A stretch of DNA of 64,000 nt, taken from contig NC_089584.1 of the NCBI RefSeq assembly GCF_019320115.1, forward strand, positions 103,663,208 to 103,727,207. Direction: 5' to 3'. Both the position numbers and the translations under genes were made by a program. Below the pieces are notes generated by a model. The model saw nothing but the letters and a program-made list of their open reading frames with translations, did no database searches and had not been told where the DNA came from. Positions 22,987 to 34,693 of the stretch are shown piece after piece (within the stretch, counting starts at the first letter, position 1; every line of letters begins with the position of its first letter). Source of the stretch: Miscanthus floridulus. Lineage: Eukaryota > Streptophyta > Magnoliopsida > Poales > Poaceae.

Positions 22987-23625
22987 TGATGCTCTTCTTC
23001 TTCCGGCGCCCACCTTGCCCGTCGTCCTCGGAGGACTGCCGTCGTCAAATGACATCAGTCAGAACGCCACCAACAATAATCTGCAGCCCATGAAAAAATG
23101 CTCGATGGCTAACAAGTACAGCATGCTATTATTACCGAGCTGGAGCTGGAGCTGCCGGAGCGCCTCAGCTTCTCGCCGAGTGTCGTCGTGTGCTCTTCCT
23201 TGGTCGGCTGGAGCTGCGCGCCCGGGACAAACGTGTGCTCCTCCCTGGTCGGCTGGAGTTGGGCGCCTCCCACGGCGCCACCAACCATGCCCTCGTACGC
23301 GAGCGCCGTCACGTGCACCGCGACAGTGTCGCCAGCGCTGTAGGGGGGGGGGGGGGGGGGGGTTCAGCGGTGCTGCCCAAACCGGACGCTGGTGGCTCCC
23401 TCGGGACTGGGTTGCCGTACTGGTCCACCGGCGGCACGGGGTTGCCGTACTGGTCGACGCGCGGGTACGGGTGCCCGTACTCCCCCTGGTACTCCGCCAT
23501 TGTTTGCCCCCTCTTGCTGAGCGACAATGCCCTCTTGGCTTGCTGAGCGTCTGCGTGCCGGTGACTGTTCTCTGCTGGTAGCTGTAGCGGATGGGAATGG
23601 AGGCGAAACCAATGCGCTCGTGTCT

Positions 23626-23634
23626 AGTATATGT
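23626..23634 (-). promoter_or_regulatory. possible TATA box of the dehydrin gene
   Basis: On the minus strand the sequence reads ACATATACT about 130 bases upstream of the dehydrin start codon. Further upstream, GCGCGTGTCAC (about 23728-23738) resembles an ABA-response coupling element. Weak evidence. Confidence 0.35.
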
Positions 23635-23639
23635 AACGG

Positions 23640-24480
23640 GAACAGGGTGATAGGGATGGCATGCGCAGGAGGACACGCGCGCACGCATGCAGCCACATAG
23701 GGAGGCAACGCATGACGAGAGAACGGCGCGTGTCACGGGCGTGCCATGTTGGTTCGCTCTGAACGTTCCAGGCGAAGGCGAATGAAAGGGAGTAGCCGAG
23801 TAGGAGTACGTTATCAAGTCCAGTGCCATTTCTGGTTTCAGTCTCATATTTTTAATAACGATAATGATACGCCCACGGGCACGGACGGAGGCCAAACTGG
23901 ATCCTGGCCCCCCTTCTTCGGCTGTATCACTCCGAAGGTTTGTATGTTGCTGCATGTATGTAATTAATTCCTGCCTCTCTCGTAGCATGCTTGTTGTTGC
24001 TGATGAGTGAATCACAGCTTACAAGTATGTAAATTCGCACATTGTTCATTCTTTTTTGACAGATTTCCCATTGTTCATTGCAATCTATATAGATAGAACT
24101 TGAAAAAAACAAAGATTTTTCACAGAATTCCAATGATCTATACTACTATCGGTAATCACTGTAGCAGGGTAGCTTTGAATTAGCCCCCTACACATTCATG
24201 CAAGCTCCGCCACTGCCCACGGGTATCCGTCCAGTACACCGACCCACCCGCGTCGCTTATCTGCGCTGCACACCGAACGTCTGCGTCGTGCACCCCCGCC
24301 GCACTCCGCCTCGCTCCCTCCCTCCCGTCGCAGGCGCAGCCTGTTCCCACTCGTCGTGCGCACAGCCTACTCGGCTGATCCAAGGCTGGTGCTACTGGCG
24401 GTGACAATGGTGGTGTTTGCGCGCAGCTGGCTCCCACCCCCGACGCCTAGAATTAACCGGCCCCAGCCTTTCGTATGTTA
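23640..24480. other. dehydrin upstream region and unclassified DNA
   Basis: No gene is recognised. The segment 24180-24470 is GC-rich with overlapping short frames on both strands. Confidence 0.4.
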
Positions 24481-24715
24481 CAAAACGCATGTGTTTTATA
24501 TGAATGTTTTATATGAATGTTGCAGTGATAGTTTTTGGATGTTGCACATGTTGCAATAGGTATACACGTATGTTGCAAGAGTTTGTTCAAAATATTTCAT
24601 CTGTTTCAGACGCATGTTGCAAGTGTTTTATCTATATGTTGTATATGTTGAAAATATATGTTCTAATGTTTCATCTTTTTTCGGATATATATTGCAATTG
24701 TTTCATAGCCATGGC
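24480..24715. repeat. degenerate TTGCA/TTTCAT short repeats
   Basis: Words ATGTTGCA, TGCAAGTGTTT and GTTTCAT recur every 20-40 bases. This pattern is familiar from non-autonomous grass DNA transposons, but no ends or target duplication were found. Confidence 0.45.
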
Positions 24716-26146
24716 GGCGTCGATGTGGGGAGGAGGCGCAGGCCGCGTAGAGTCGGTGTGGAAGAGGCAGGGGAGTCATCCAAGCGGCATGGAAGAGGTG
24801 GGCGCGAAGCGGTGTGGAAGAGACGGGCGAGGCGCCGATGTGGAAGAGATGGGGCCGAGCCATCCGGACGACGTGGGTAGCGAAGCGGAATGGAGCGGTC
24901 TGAACACGGGCACGGGAAAGCAGAGCTGTCGTCGACGGCGCGCGAATCGAGAGACCAGGGCGGAGCATGCGCGGACGTCCGGACGCGCGCAACCGTCGAA
25001 ACATCTGAGCGCTACTCTTTCCGTTTTAATAATGATTCTATATAAAAAAAATTAAGTCTATATTTTGAACAAAAATAAAGGATATTTGATTTTTGAATTT
25101 TTTTTTAGATTTCTAAATAGTAGGGTTTATATAGACAATTAGATTGCAGTATCTCATTCTAAAATCTAAGTGTTTAGAACTTTTTCACTCTTTTACTTTA
25201 TTCCCATTTTTTAAAGATACATCAGGATCTGAGTCAGATCGTAAATGACATCCAAAGTCGATGAGCATGCGCTTAAATCATTATGCATCACATTGTGACT
25301 CCAAATATTTACTATTTTTCGTCCAAAACAATACTATTTGCAGTGCAGGACAGCGATACAGTATGGCATGATATTGACAAGGTAGCAATACCTTGCGGTT
25401 ATACCGTACAAAAATCTTTGGAAACAGCATTGTTGTCTCATTCCACAGTGGTCGGCTTTCGGGCTCAGTCTCGGTAAGTCGGTGACGCTGACGCAGTATA
25501 TGATATCGTATCCAGATTTGTCCACCATCCTCAGTGCGACGGTGTGGCTTCTGCAGCAGCATCTTCAAAACGCAGGCTGTTTTCACGACGGTAGTTTGAT
25601 TTTGCGCCCTGATTTCACGACGGATAAATTACTCATTACAACTTCGTTACCTGGTTAAACTGGAATGACATGAAATTACTCACGATTGAAGTAGCACTCA
25701 CAGTTAAGGGATACAAACAAGAACAACTGATAAGTGAAAGCAGCAAGCATCTAGTCTAATAAAGGCAGACTGAACATTAGAAGCATGTAAGTTAATTTAA
25801 ACATCTCGGCAGTTCGGATAGCGGCCGGCAAGGTGAAGGAGAGAAAAACAACAGACTGAAACATGCAAGTTAATTTCAAAAATTAAAATCAACAAAAGGC
25901 TGATGCCCCAGCAAGAGGGAGCTGAAGGACCTTTCAAGAGTTTCTAGATGTGTTTTTTCTGACACTAGTGGTACATTCAGCAAACAAAGGCAAAAAATTA
26001 TGTCTAAATTTGTTCTGGAGTTTATGAAATTGCTGCAATATTGTCAATAAAAATAGCTTTCATACCTAATACCTAATTGGTAAAAAAATGAACGTGGTCC
26101 AAATTAATTTGCATGATGAATAGGTAGTGTGACAACAAATTATGCC
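24716..26146. other. intergenic, no gene seen
   Basis: A GC-rich open frame at 24716-25000 follows the short repeats and probably belongs to the same unclassified element. The rest is AT-rich with nothing recognisable. Confidence 0.4.
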
Positions 26147-28785
26147 TCATTTCAAAGAGCCCTGAAAGTGGGTGCATAGAATAACTTCAGCGAGAAAGGA
26201 TTCTGTATTAGAGTATTTGATTTTAGCACTGACAATACATTGACACCGGATTCAATATTTGGTGTTTATAATGCAATTTACTCAAACAAAATGATGTAGC
26301 ATACTTCATTCCTGATGAGCCATAGAGATGGTAATATAATGATATGCACATAAGAGATGAAAGATTAATGTATGCTTGTCCTTAGGCTTTCATCAAATCG
26401 TCTCTGCCCCTGACAAAGTAACTGGATTACTCAAAGACTAAAAGAAAACTTACTTGAAATATCGTCCCTAGCTTTTTCAGTCCTCTTGCCCTCAACTTCA
26501 GTATGTCTCTGGGAATATCATTTTCTCTCAAAACCTGGAGAAAAGGGTGAAAACAGAAATTAAACATGGAGTGCCAGACTTCATTTTCCTAATTGAATAT
26601 TCATATTAAAGAAGATATAAATATACATGCATGATAAATTTAAACGAAGCAATTAAGTGCTTACTTCTTGGCAGACCCGTGAAAGCGTTGCCTCAATATC
26701 GACCACATTAATTTTCCATAAAGAATTGAGCATCGCATCCTTTTTTTCTTCGATACTCTTAATAAGCTGCTCTTCCTTGTTGTCACCCTCTTCAATCTTT
26801 TTTATCCCTTCTTGTAGCTGTATCAGAGAAATTGCACCTATAATAGGAGGATATAAGTCACTGAAGAATCGGGCCATCGTTAATTAAAAAAAAGGGGGGT
26901 AGTTATTGACTTATTGTCCTCAGCTTTACCTGCAGCAGCATTAACCTGTGATTTTACGTGATGGCCCTTGTCCCTTACCCACTCAGCAATGAAAGGTACA
27001 CCCATATACAGTTTGCTTTTTCCAAGTTCTCTTGCTGCTTGCCGAACATAGATGTAGCCAATAGTGTGAAGCATAGCCTCACCAAAAGCTGAAAAAAGAT
27101 TTATATAAGTAAACCACACATAAAACATCAGTAAATAAAATATTTATACTGTTCAAACCTAAATAAAGGACACAAATGAACCTTATGGATGCCACATTAC
27201 GATAGTTGCAGAATCTGGAGGTATAAGTATTTTAAATGCAACAGAGGTATGAAGAAATGAAATTCAACAGTTTACACTCATCATGAAAATAGCATTAAGA
27301 AGTGGCTCTGTGTAGCAGCAAAGCTGAACCTATACTACTAGCGAGTAAATGACTGAATATGGAGATGAAAAGTGAGGTTCTTAGACCTTACCAGCTTGAG
27401 ACAAACGCTGAGCTTCTGCATTTGCCCAATCACCAAACTCATCTTGCTTCCCATCAACATATGGTTGCAGCCGATGCTTTAGGCTTTGAGTAAGTATTTG
27501 CTCTCTTTCGGTTTGCACGTCCTGAAACCAATGAGATTATAAAGGTCTACACTTAGAACATCAACTACCAAGCCTGAGGAGATTTTTCTAGACCATGAAG
27601 TTATTTAGACCCTTATTAAAGCAAAACCATGGGGTGGTCTGTCCCACCGGGGTGTAGGTAAATTTAGAGCCTGAGGAGATTGGTGTTAGTAAAACTTATT
27701 ACAGGAGCAGCGTACCTTTATCTTCTCTTGAATCCTTGTCCTTGCCTCAGGTGCGGTTGATTCTTCCTCAATCTCTACTGAGGCAACAGATGCTAGCGCA
27801 AGTTGGCCAACATAATCTTCGAAATAGTCGCTCCCGAAAAGCATTCCAAAGACAGCGGTTGGATCAATCATATTATCTCTGGAATATCATTGCAAGAATT
27901 TTAGTGACTAACTATCAGTGATATGGTAGCTACTATCACGTAAATGTACTAACATCCAAAATAAAGCTCAGAGCATCTGTGGCATCCTATGTTTCAGAAA
28001 CTAGCGTTTGAAGATAGGATAGGCTTAAATAAATTCAGAACTTACTGCGGAAGTCCTTCCTTTCCATACTTATCGTAAGACTCCTTTTTCACCGGATCAC
28101 TTAGGACCTGATAGGCTTCGCCTAGTTCCTTGTAAGAGGTAACCAACCAATTCAAATCAGTGTTCGTAGCAAGGTAACCATCTACAGGACAACTGATTCA
28201 GATTTTGCAATAAGAGATACGAGAAAATCATTCCTGTACACAACTAAGTTTATGACAATGTCGTGTTTACAGTTTAGCTTTTGCACACTATTGCAACACC
28301 GATGCGAGTTCTCTGGCCAAATAGGATGCAATCAGAAGCAAAACACAATTGCACGGTGACCATCTTTGTGGGTTTTGAGTTTTTGACCCCCAGTGCTATA
28401 TCTGCCAGTGGACATAGGAAATTCTACAGCCATTCCACTCTTATCCCTCTGCCGCACCCAAAATGCAACTAGCAAAATCCGCAGGAAGTAGTAGATAGAG
28501 CAGAACATGAATATGTACCTGAAACTTGCGCGCGGCATCAGGGTTGCCCGGATTCTTGTCCGGGTGCACCAGCTTGGCCTTCAGAAACCCGAAACAAGGC
28601 CAACAGATTCAAATCACGAAACCGGAACAGTCTGCGCGAAAATAACCACCGTCGTCGTTGATCAAGGGAGGCCGGGAGGGGGATAGCCACGCACGCACCT
28701 TGAGGTAATAGGCCTTCTTGATCTGGGCCACGGAGGCGTCAGTGCTGATCTCCAGGACGTCGTAGTACGCGCTGTCCTTCACCAT
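26147..28785 (-). CDS. DnaJ (J-domain) protein with DnaJ-X domain, chaperone dnaJ 10-like
   Basis: Minus-strand exons: 28785-28699, 28578-28519, 28128-28046, 27878-27716, 27521-27392, 27088-26930, 26837-26665 and 26534-26454, all with GT/AG borders and matching phases (312 codons). A possible last micro-exon, 26161-26147, adds GSLK and a stop. If the last intron is retained, translation ends at 26427. The J-domain is residues 1-70, starting [14 protein letters not shown], with HPD at 34-36. DnaJ-X follows from about residue 95 ([56 protein letters not shown]). J-proteins stimulate Hsp70 ATPase; this class is soluble in cytosol or nucleus and lacks the zinc finger of type I DnaJ. Relative to the roughly 390-aa Arabidopsis relative, the C-terminal tail is short or unresolved. 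No stops or frameshifts. The start fits the family and lies in GCCATGG-like context. Confidence 0.9.
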
Positions 28786-30592
28786 GGCGGCCGGCTCCCC
28801 GTTCCCTTCCTCCTGGATCAAACTGAAGGCGGGGGGAGGAGGGTTCCGACTTCCGAGATGGGTTGCAGGCGAAAGAACGAAGAGTCGGAGAGGCCGAGGC
28901 CCACCTGGCCGGGAGACCGGAGATGGGGGTGATTGGGGTGAGTCAGTTTGATGCGATGGCGCGGTCAACATGGGAACAAAGGCACCGGAGACTGGGCCCA
29001 CCGGTGCCTGGTTCCGTTATTCCATAGTAGGGGCCAGGGCACGACAAAACTGCAGCAGCGGGCGACGCTCACTGACCTTCTGGCCCCGCTGGCTTGCAAC
29101 TGCAAAGGGAAACTTCGCTGGCCGCCAGCCCGCTCCCCCTTCCACACTCCAAACGAAGCCAGGCTAGTCGGCGGCGTTGTACATGGTTACTCTTTGATTA
29201 GGCATAGATCACAATTATTTACACCATTATTGCCCATACACAGCGGCACACCGCTGGCCTCAACATTGGGCCAGAGAACTCCAGCGTGTGATTACTTAAG
29301 CCCTCATCTTACTTTTAAGAGCTCAGAACAGGTACATTGCTATATATTAGTAGTCTCAAAGACCGTGTCATGCAATGCCACATAGGAGAGGGAGAAAGGC
29401 GAGAGAAAGATGCGGTTGTCTCGTTGAAACAATCACCTCATGAACAAAAATTTAGGACTACGGATACAACTATTTCATCATTGAACGTTTAGTGTTTTCA
29501 AGCAACTCACAATTCACAAACTTTCCTTTTGTTGATTGCACAAATTAAAGATAATTAAATTACTACAAGACAACTTAAAAGATAACATGTTGTATGAGTT
29601 GATTGTTTAATAACCTTATAATTACGTGGCATTGTATGAAACAACATCAATGCACTTGTCCTCAGAGGAAAAAAAAAGATGAACTCCAACAAAACCCCTA
29701 CTAACTCTCAAATTTGAGAGGATCCTCCAATCCGCCTCCCCCTCCTCATTCCTAGGGGCGTGCTAGCCCTAAAATGATGGTTGCGGTAGTTTCCCCTCAT
29801 GCGCGCTTGCAGAACCGCGTGATCCTTGGCTGTCGGCGCGACTCCCCTATGCCGCTACTTGGCGAGGCCTACTCATCAGCTGGCGGCACCCGTCCCTGAC
29901 TCCCCCTCCCCCAGTGAGCCCGCGATGAGCTTCTACCCCCTGAGCCTGCAGCGAGCGGCTCCCCCGGCGAGCCCCTACGGGAGCGGACCCAGCAGGCGAC
30001 TGTACCTTCGGTCATCTGATTTGGATGAGATTGAGGATGGGAAGAGCAGAAAATGACAAGTTGATCCCTTATCTCAATGTCTATTAAAAATGATTTGAGA
30101 GCTCTGATTTGAAAGTTGTTGCTGGAGCAGATGCAAAAAGTCAAACCCTCGAAAATAAGAGGAGCACTCAAAAAGTTAAGAGCCCTGATTTAAGGGCTTT
30201 TGCTAGAGTTGCTCTTAGACTAACAAAATCGTTCACAAGAACGTTACAGAAAGTTTACTGATGTCGTCAGTCACAAACATATACAATTAATATGATTCAT
30301 ATAAACATTTGCATTAACATGTTAATGTTTTAAATAAGAAGAGAGAACAGATCACTTAGCTCAATTTCCAGCCTTAGATTAGTCATAAAATAACTGTCAT
30401 GAAGACTACTCACTCTGATCCAAAAAAGTTAATCAATCTCAACTTGGACCAAATCTATAAAAAAATATTGTATTATATTATATATGATAAGTATCATCAC
30501 AATAACTATAGAATATATTTTTTATCATAAACCTAGTTAAATTGTCCTGCCTAGTGGCAGTGGACCAACAGGACAAGTAAGATTTAAACTGA
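28786..30592. other. DnaJ upstream region and intergenic DNA
   Basis: 28786-28960 is GC-rich and likely the 5' leader and promoter of the DnaJ gene. Beyond it, frames at 28948-29385 and 29826-30056 have no domain. About 30070-30215 has paired GAGAGCTCTGATTT / AGAGCCCTGATTTAAGGGCT words that may be a degraded DNA transposon end. Confidence 0.4.
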
Positions 30593-30835
30593 GGTACCGT
30601 TTAGATGGCAAATTTTTTGGCGAAATGCTACTGTAGCACTTTCGTTGTTATTTGGTAATTAGTGTTCGATCATAGTCTAATTAGGCTTAAAAGATTCGTC
30701 TCGTGAATTTCGTCTAAACTGTGTAATTAGTTTTATTTTTTATTTATATTTAAAGCTTCATGCATGCGTCCAAAGATTCAATGTGACGAAGAATCTTGAA
30801 AAATTTGATATTTTGGAGTAGAACTAAACAGAGCC
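30593..30835. mobile_element. Tourist-like MITE, copy 4
   Basis: The left end GGTACCGTTTAGAT and the right end GAACTAAACAGAGCC are imperfect inverted repeats, with TGA on both flanks (30090 ends of the host sequence at 30590-30592, and 30836-30838). The inner block TTAGGCTTAAAAGATTCGTC matches copies 1-3. Confidence 0.8.
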
Positions 30836-31270
30836 TGAATGCAGTTGGAGTAGATCTCACTGGCCGCTGCATCGTGGCCGCGGCGCCGCCTGAGCAGAGA
30901 CAGGGCAGCAGACTCGTAGCGGCGTGGCCGACGTGGAGACTGGGAAGAGGGCGGAAGCAGTTGGCGGTCAGCAGCGCGCGGTGGGATCTGCGGGACTGCG
31001 GCCTTGTTCTTCTCGGCGGACGTCGCCCGCCGTGAGGAGGCCGTAACCGCCACGTCCGCGTCCGCGCTCAGGCTTGGGGCGAGACCCCAGGCTGCCGCCG
31101 TATCGTAGCCAAGTACCACGAGTCCACGACAGAAGGGCGCAGGGGACCGGAAGCCTCCACCGAATGACAGCGCGCCAAATATATTCCCGTAAACAGTGCC
31201 AAGCCAATTCCCCCGGCGCTGGTGAGAACGGACCACGTTTCCGACGGCCCACGTAGCACCAGGTACGTTA
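30836..31270. other. GC-rich intergenic DNA
   Basis: An open frame on the minus strand (31236-30778) spans this segment and runs into the MITE, so it is probably not a real gene. No domain seen. Confidence 0.4.
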
Positions 31271-31760
31271 GATTCTCTCTTTTTTTTATTCTTCTCATTT
31301 CTTTTCTTTTTCTTTTCTATTCTTTTTCTTTTCTTTTCCTTTTTTTTGCTTCATTTATTTTTCTATATTTTATTTTATTTTTGTTTTATGTGATTTTTAT
31401 TATTATTTTCATTTTTAATATTTTTATCTTTCTTTTATTTCTTTTTTCTTTTCTTTTCTTTCCTTTCCTTTTTTTATTATTTTTTCATTCCATGCTTCAA
31501 TTTACTTTTTATTTTTTGTTTTATTTTCATTTCATGTGACTTTGTCATTATTCTTTTCATTTTTATGTTTTTATTTATTTTATTTCTTTTCTGTTATTAT
31601 TATAATAATTATTGTGTTTGCTTTATTTTATTTTTATATTTTTAGTTCTTTTTTTGTTTTTCTTGCTTTTTCCTTTTCTCTTTTTTGTCTTCATATTTTC
31701 TAGATTTTTTCTTTTATCTTTTTCTATTTTAACCCTAATTTTTTTTTCATGTTTACTCTT
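31271..31760 (+). repeat. T-rich low-complexity tract
   Basis: About 490 bp made almost only of T with interspersed C, A and G (TTTTCTTTT, TTTATTTT words). It is strongly strand-asymmetric and leads straight into the minisatellite at 31789. Confidence 0.85.
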
Positions 31761-31788
31761 TTATTTCTGTATTCCATAAGATGTTAAG

Positions 31789-32206
31789 ATGTTCATATAG
31801 TATACATACGATGTTCCATGATGTAATTTGTAATGTTCATGTAGTATACAAATGCTGTTCTATGATGATCGTGATGTTCGTGTAGTACACATGCGATGTT
31901 CTATGATGTTTTTTATGTTCTCTTAGTATACTTGTGATGTTCCATGATGTATTTTATAATGTTCACGTAGTATACAATGATGTTCTATGATGTATTGTGA
32001 TGTTCATGTAGTACACATGCGATGTTTTACGATGTTTTTTGTGATGTTCATATAGTATACATGTGATGTTCACGTAATATATATGCGATGTTCTATAATG
32101 TATTTAGTGATATTCTATGATGTACTTAGTAATGTTCACTTAGTATACATGTGATGTTCTATAGTATATTTTAGGATGTTTGAATCCATATGATGTTCTA
32201 TAGTCT
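31789..32206 (+). repeat. degenerate ~43-bp minisatellite
   Basis: About nine units of 41-45 bp. Each is built from ATGTTCATGTAGTATACA, then TGTGATGTTCTATGATGTA, with substitutions and a few partial units. The core GTAGTATACAT recurs throughout. Confidence 0.85.
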
Positions 32207-32330
32207 AGAATTTATTATTATTTTATTTGTGTTATGTATTTATTTATTTATATGTATATTATAATACCATTTCCATGAATCTAAAACTAGATTGTTCTTC
32301 TAAACTGAGAACATCTTTCTTACAAAAGGC

Positions 32331-32455
32331 CCCATTCGGCTTACCCAGAAACCGGCTTGTTCGGCTTGTTTTTTCAGCCGAAACATTATTTTTCTCTCAC
32401 TACAATTCAGCCAGAACAGTGTTTTCAGCCAGTTTCAGCCAAGACGAAACATTGT
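32331..32455. mobile_element. degenerate short MITE (same family as 12592-12705)
   Basis: Contains GGCTTGTTTTTTCAGCC, ATTTTTCTCTCACTACAATTC and CAGTGTTTTCAGCC, the hallmarks of the family. The ends are not well preserved. Confidence 0.5.
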
Positions 32456-33674
32456 TCTCTGAACCTAGAACATTGTCTCTAGTCGATAAAAGAAAATGTT
32501 CTATCTTAATGACATAAATGTTCGTTAATAAATTTTTATCTAAATATATCCATGTGAGATCTTGTTTTAAAGGATTTATTGCAAGGAATACGATGGTGCA
32601 ATCGGATTTTAATTGGACACTTGGTTTAGCAGTTATGATTTTTTTTACTTTAAAAAGCATTATATATATGTGCCGATGTCATCTATTTTGGATTTTTCTG
32701 CATGCAGCCAGCCTGAAGTGGGTGTTTGTGGGCCGTATCACTACGCAATTGGGCCGGCTGGCGCGTGCGTTCTGCATGTCCCGCGAAAATTATTGCGCGT
32801 TGCTGGCCGGGTGGACGGGAAAGGGGTCGGATGGTTGTTACCGTCCGATGGGTAGACGCTAGCACCCCTCGCAGCCGCAGGGGACTGGGCTCGCTCACTG
32901 GGTTGTGCTTGTGCTGCCGCCGCCGTCCACGACGCTATGAGAGTAGCCACACGTCTTAAATCTGAAACAAAGAAAAGCGAGCAACACACGAGGCAACTAG
33001 ATAGGATCCACGAACATCAACCTGAGTTGTGCCCGAGTGATGGTGACCCCCGGTGTTAATTCTCTCACACGTCTTGACCTAAGCGTCGCCGCCACCTTCC
33101 ACCTCCGCCGGTCCCCCTCCCTTCCCCTCCGACATCTTGCCGGAGGCCAGAGGGAGTGAGGATCCATCTTTTTTTATAAGTTTTTCTAATAGATCGAGTT
33201 CTTAAGGTTAGAGTTTCTACATGCCAAATATGTTGGGATTGGGGATTTATCTCCTCCTCCTCTCCGGCGACGATGAAGGGGAAGGGTGGAATCGTTTTTT
33301 CCATGGCGGCTCTGTTGAAGATGAGGGCGACAACTACGGCATCAGCAACTTCACCGTCTTACTGACATGGAGACCTTTCTTTCTAGACGGCGACATCAAG
33401 GTGGAGATGATGTTTCCGCCATGGAATAATTTTCTCTGAACTCTTCTTCGTTTTGTCGTGGTTAGATCTGGCCACGATGAATGACTAGGCAGAATAATTT
33501 TCCGATCAGTCTTCCTCATTTTTCAGTGGCAGAAAGAAGAAGAAGAAGAAAGACTAACTCCGCCTACATGAATGTTGGTCGTCGTTCGTTGGACATCTGT
33601 CCTCAGGCCACCTTTTACCGAGTATTTATTTGTGCGGTCATCCATACTGCAAAGCATCGTACATGTTTGGTTAG
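32456..33674. other. intergenic, no supported gene
   Basis: A GC-rich segment (32690-32960) and a weak frame at 33221-33439 show no domain. Sequence after 33480 may already be decayed LINE. Confidence 0.4.
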
Positions 33675-34288
33675 TTGGAGGAAGGTAGAAGAGTAATTCT
33701 TTGTGGGATGTGGTCAATATGGACTAGCAGGAACGACCGAAAACATGGGAAGATGCTGATTGATCCACGATCTGCAATAGACTGGGCAGTGGAGGCCTGT
33801 TTTCAGCTTGTAGCGGATTGCCCTTCGGGGAAGATCAACGCGGAGCAAGCGGTAAAATGGCAACCACCGGATCATGGAACTGTGAAGGTTAATACAGATG
33901 GGGCTTTTCCTCCCGTGTGTTGAATCGGGCGCAACGGGGGCAGTGCTGCGGGACAGTGACGGCAATCTACGCATGGCCTCGGCACGATGGATTGACTTGG
34001 TGGGCTCGGCCTTGCTGGCGGAGGTCGAGGCGTTACGTGATGGTGTTCGGCTGATTCCGGCCGGAACGAGGGAACACATCATCATGGAGACTGACTCACT
34101 GGTTCTAGTTTCCCTCTGGCGCGACAGGGACAAGCATCGATCCAAAGTTGGAGTGATCAAGGATGAAGTTGCGGCGCTTGCCTCAGCTTTCACTAGTTTT
34201 AGAGTTGTCTTCACAAAAAGAGTAGTGAATTTTGCAGCTCATCTTTGCGCTAAGCAAGCTCTTGATTATAAGCATAACTTTGTTTGGA

Positions 34289-34693
34289 GAGCATCTCCAA
34301 GAGTTTGCTATCTCAACTTGGCATCCATATAATTTTGGCAAAACAAGAAAAAATAGCCTCCAACAGTTTGGCAAAACAACTTGGCATCAATAGCAACTTG
34401 GCAAATCTTCCCTCCGCGCCCAAATATACGCGCGCGTATACGGCTTGGCATCCGGGGCTCTTCTTTTCTTCGCGGAGCTCTTCGTTCGCTTAGCGGGGCT
34501 CTTCGTTCGCTTAGCGGGGCTCTTCGTTCGCTTAGCGGGTCTCTTCGTTTTGTTAACGGGTTTTTTTATTTGACCAAGTTAAAAATGCCAAACTCTTGAA
34601 GATAGATTGTTTTTTTACTTGGCATATAATTTTGGGAGTTGGCAAATCACAAGATTTGCCAAGTAAAATTTGACAAACTCTTGGAGATGCTCT
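34289..34693. mobile_element. MITE inserted in the LINE fragment
   Basis: The left end GAGCATCTCCAAGAGTTTG is matched exactly by the inverted right end CAAACTCTTGGAGATGCTC. Inner copies of ACTTGGCA / TTTGCCAAGT add further inverted symmetry. Target duplication is unclear (TTGG on the left, TTAG on the right). The LINE coding frame continues on both sides, which independently delimits the insert. Confidence 0.8.
34474..34557 (+). repeat. four 21-bp tandem repeats inside the MITE
   Basis: Units at 34474, 34495, 34516 and 34537. Units 2 and 3 are identical, unit 1 differs by one base and unit 4 by several. The core is CTCTTCGTTCGCTTAGC. Confidence 0.92.

Larger units (their letters stand above)
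15916..23500 (-). pseudogene. Y2SK2 dehydrin, interrupted by a copia retrotransposon
   Basis: Minus strand. Exon 1 is 23500-23136 and the intron 23135-23036 (GT donor, AG acceptor). Exon 2 is split into 23035-22987 and 16087-15916 by the element at 16088-22986, with TGATG present on both sides. Exon 1 begins MAEYQGEYGHPYPR and has two Y-segments (VDQYGNP twice), a duplicated GAQLQPT(R/K)EEHT and the LRRSG-polyserine start of the S-segment. Exon 2 continues SSEDDGQGGRRKKK, then two Lys-rich K-segments ending KIKEKLPG, and stops after GDHH. The intron inside the serine run is the usual dehydrin position. Dehydrins are disordered, dehydration- and cold-induced proteins that protect membranes and enzymes. 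Two defects are visible: the insertion splits the first K-segment, and a run of 20 G (23343-23362) puts the two halves of exon 1 in different frames. The remaining coding sequence shows no internal stop, so loss looks recent. Confidence 0.93.

Noticed and set aside
23059..24015. A 318-residue open frame on the minus strand across the dehydrin exon 1
   Set aside because: It is a shifted frame of the dehydrin exon and its upstream region; the Y- and S-segments are in the other frames and this frame has no domain.
30778..31236. A 152-residue minus-strand frame
   Set aside because: It overlaps the Tourist MITE at 30593-30835 and shows no domain.
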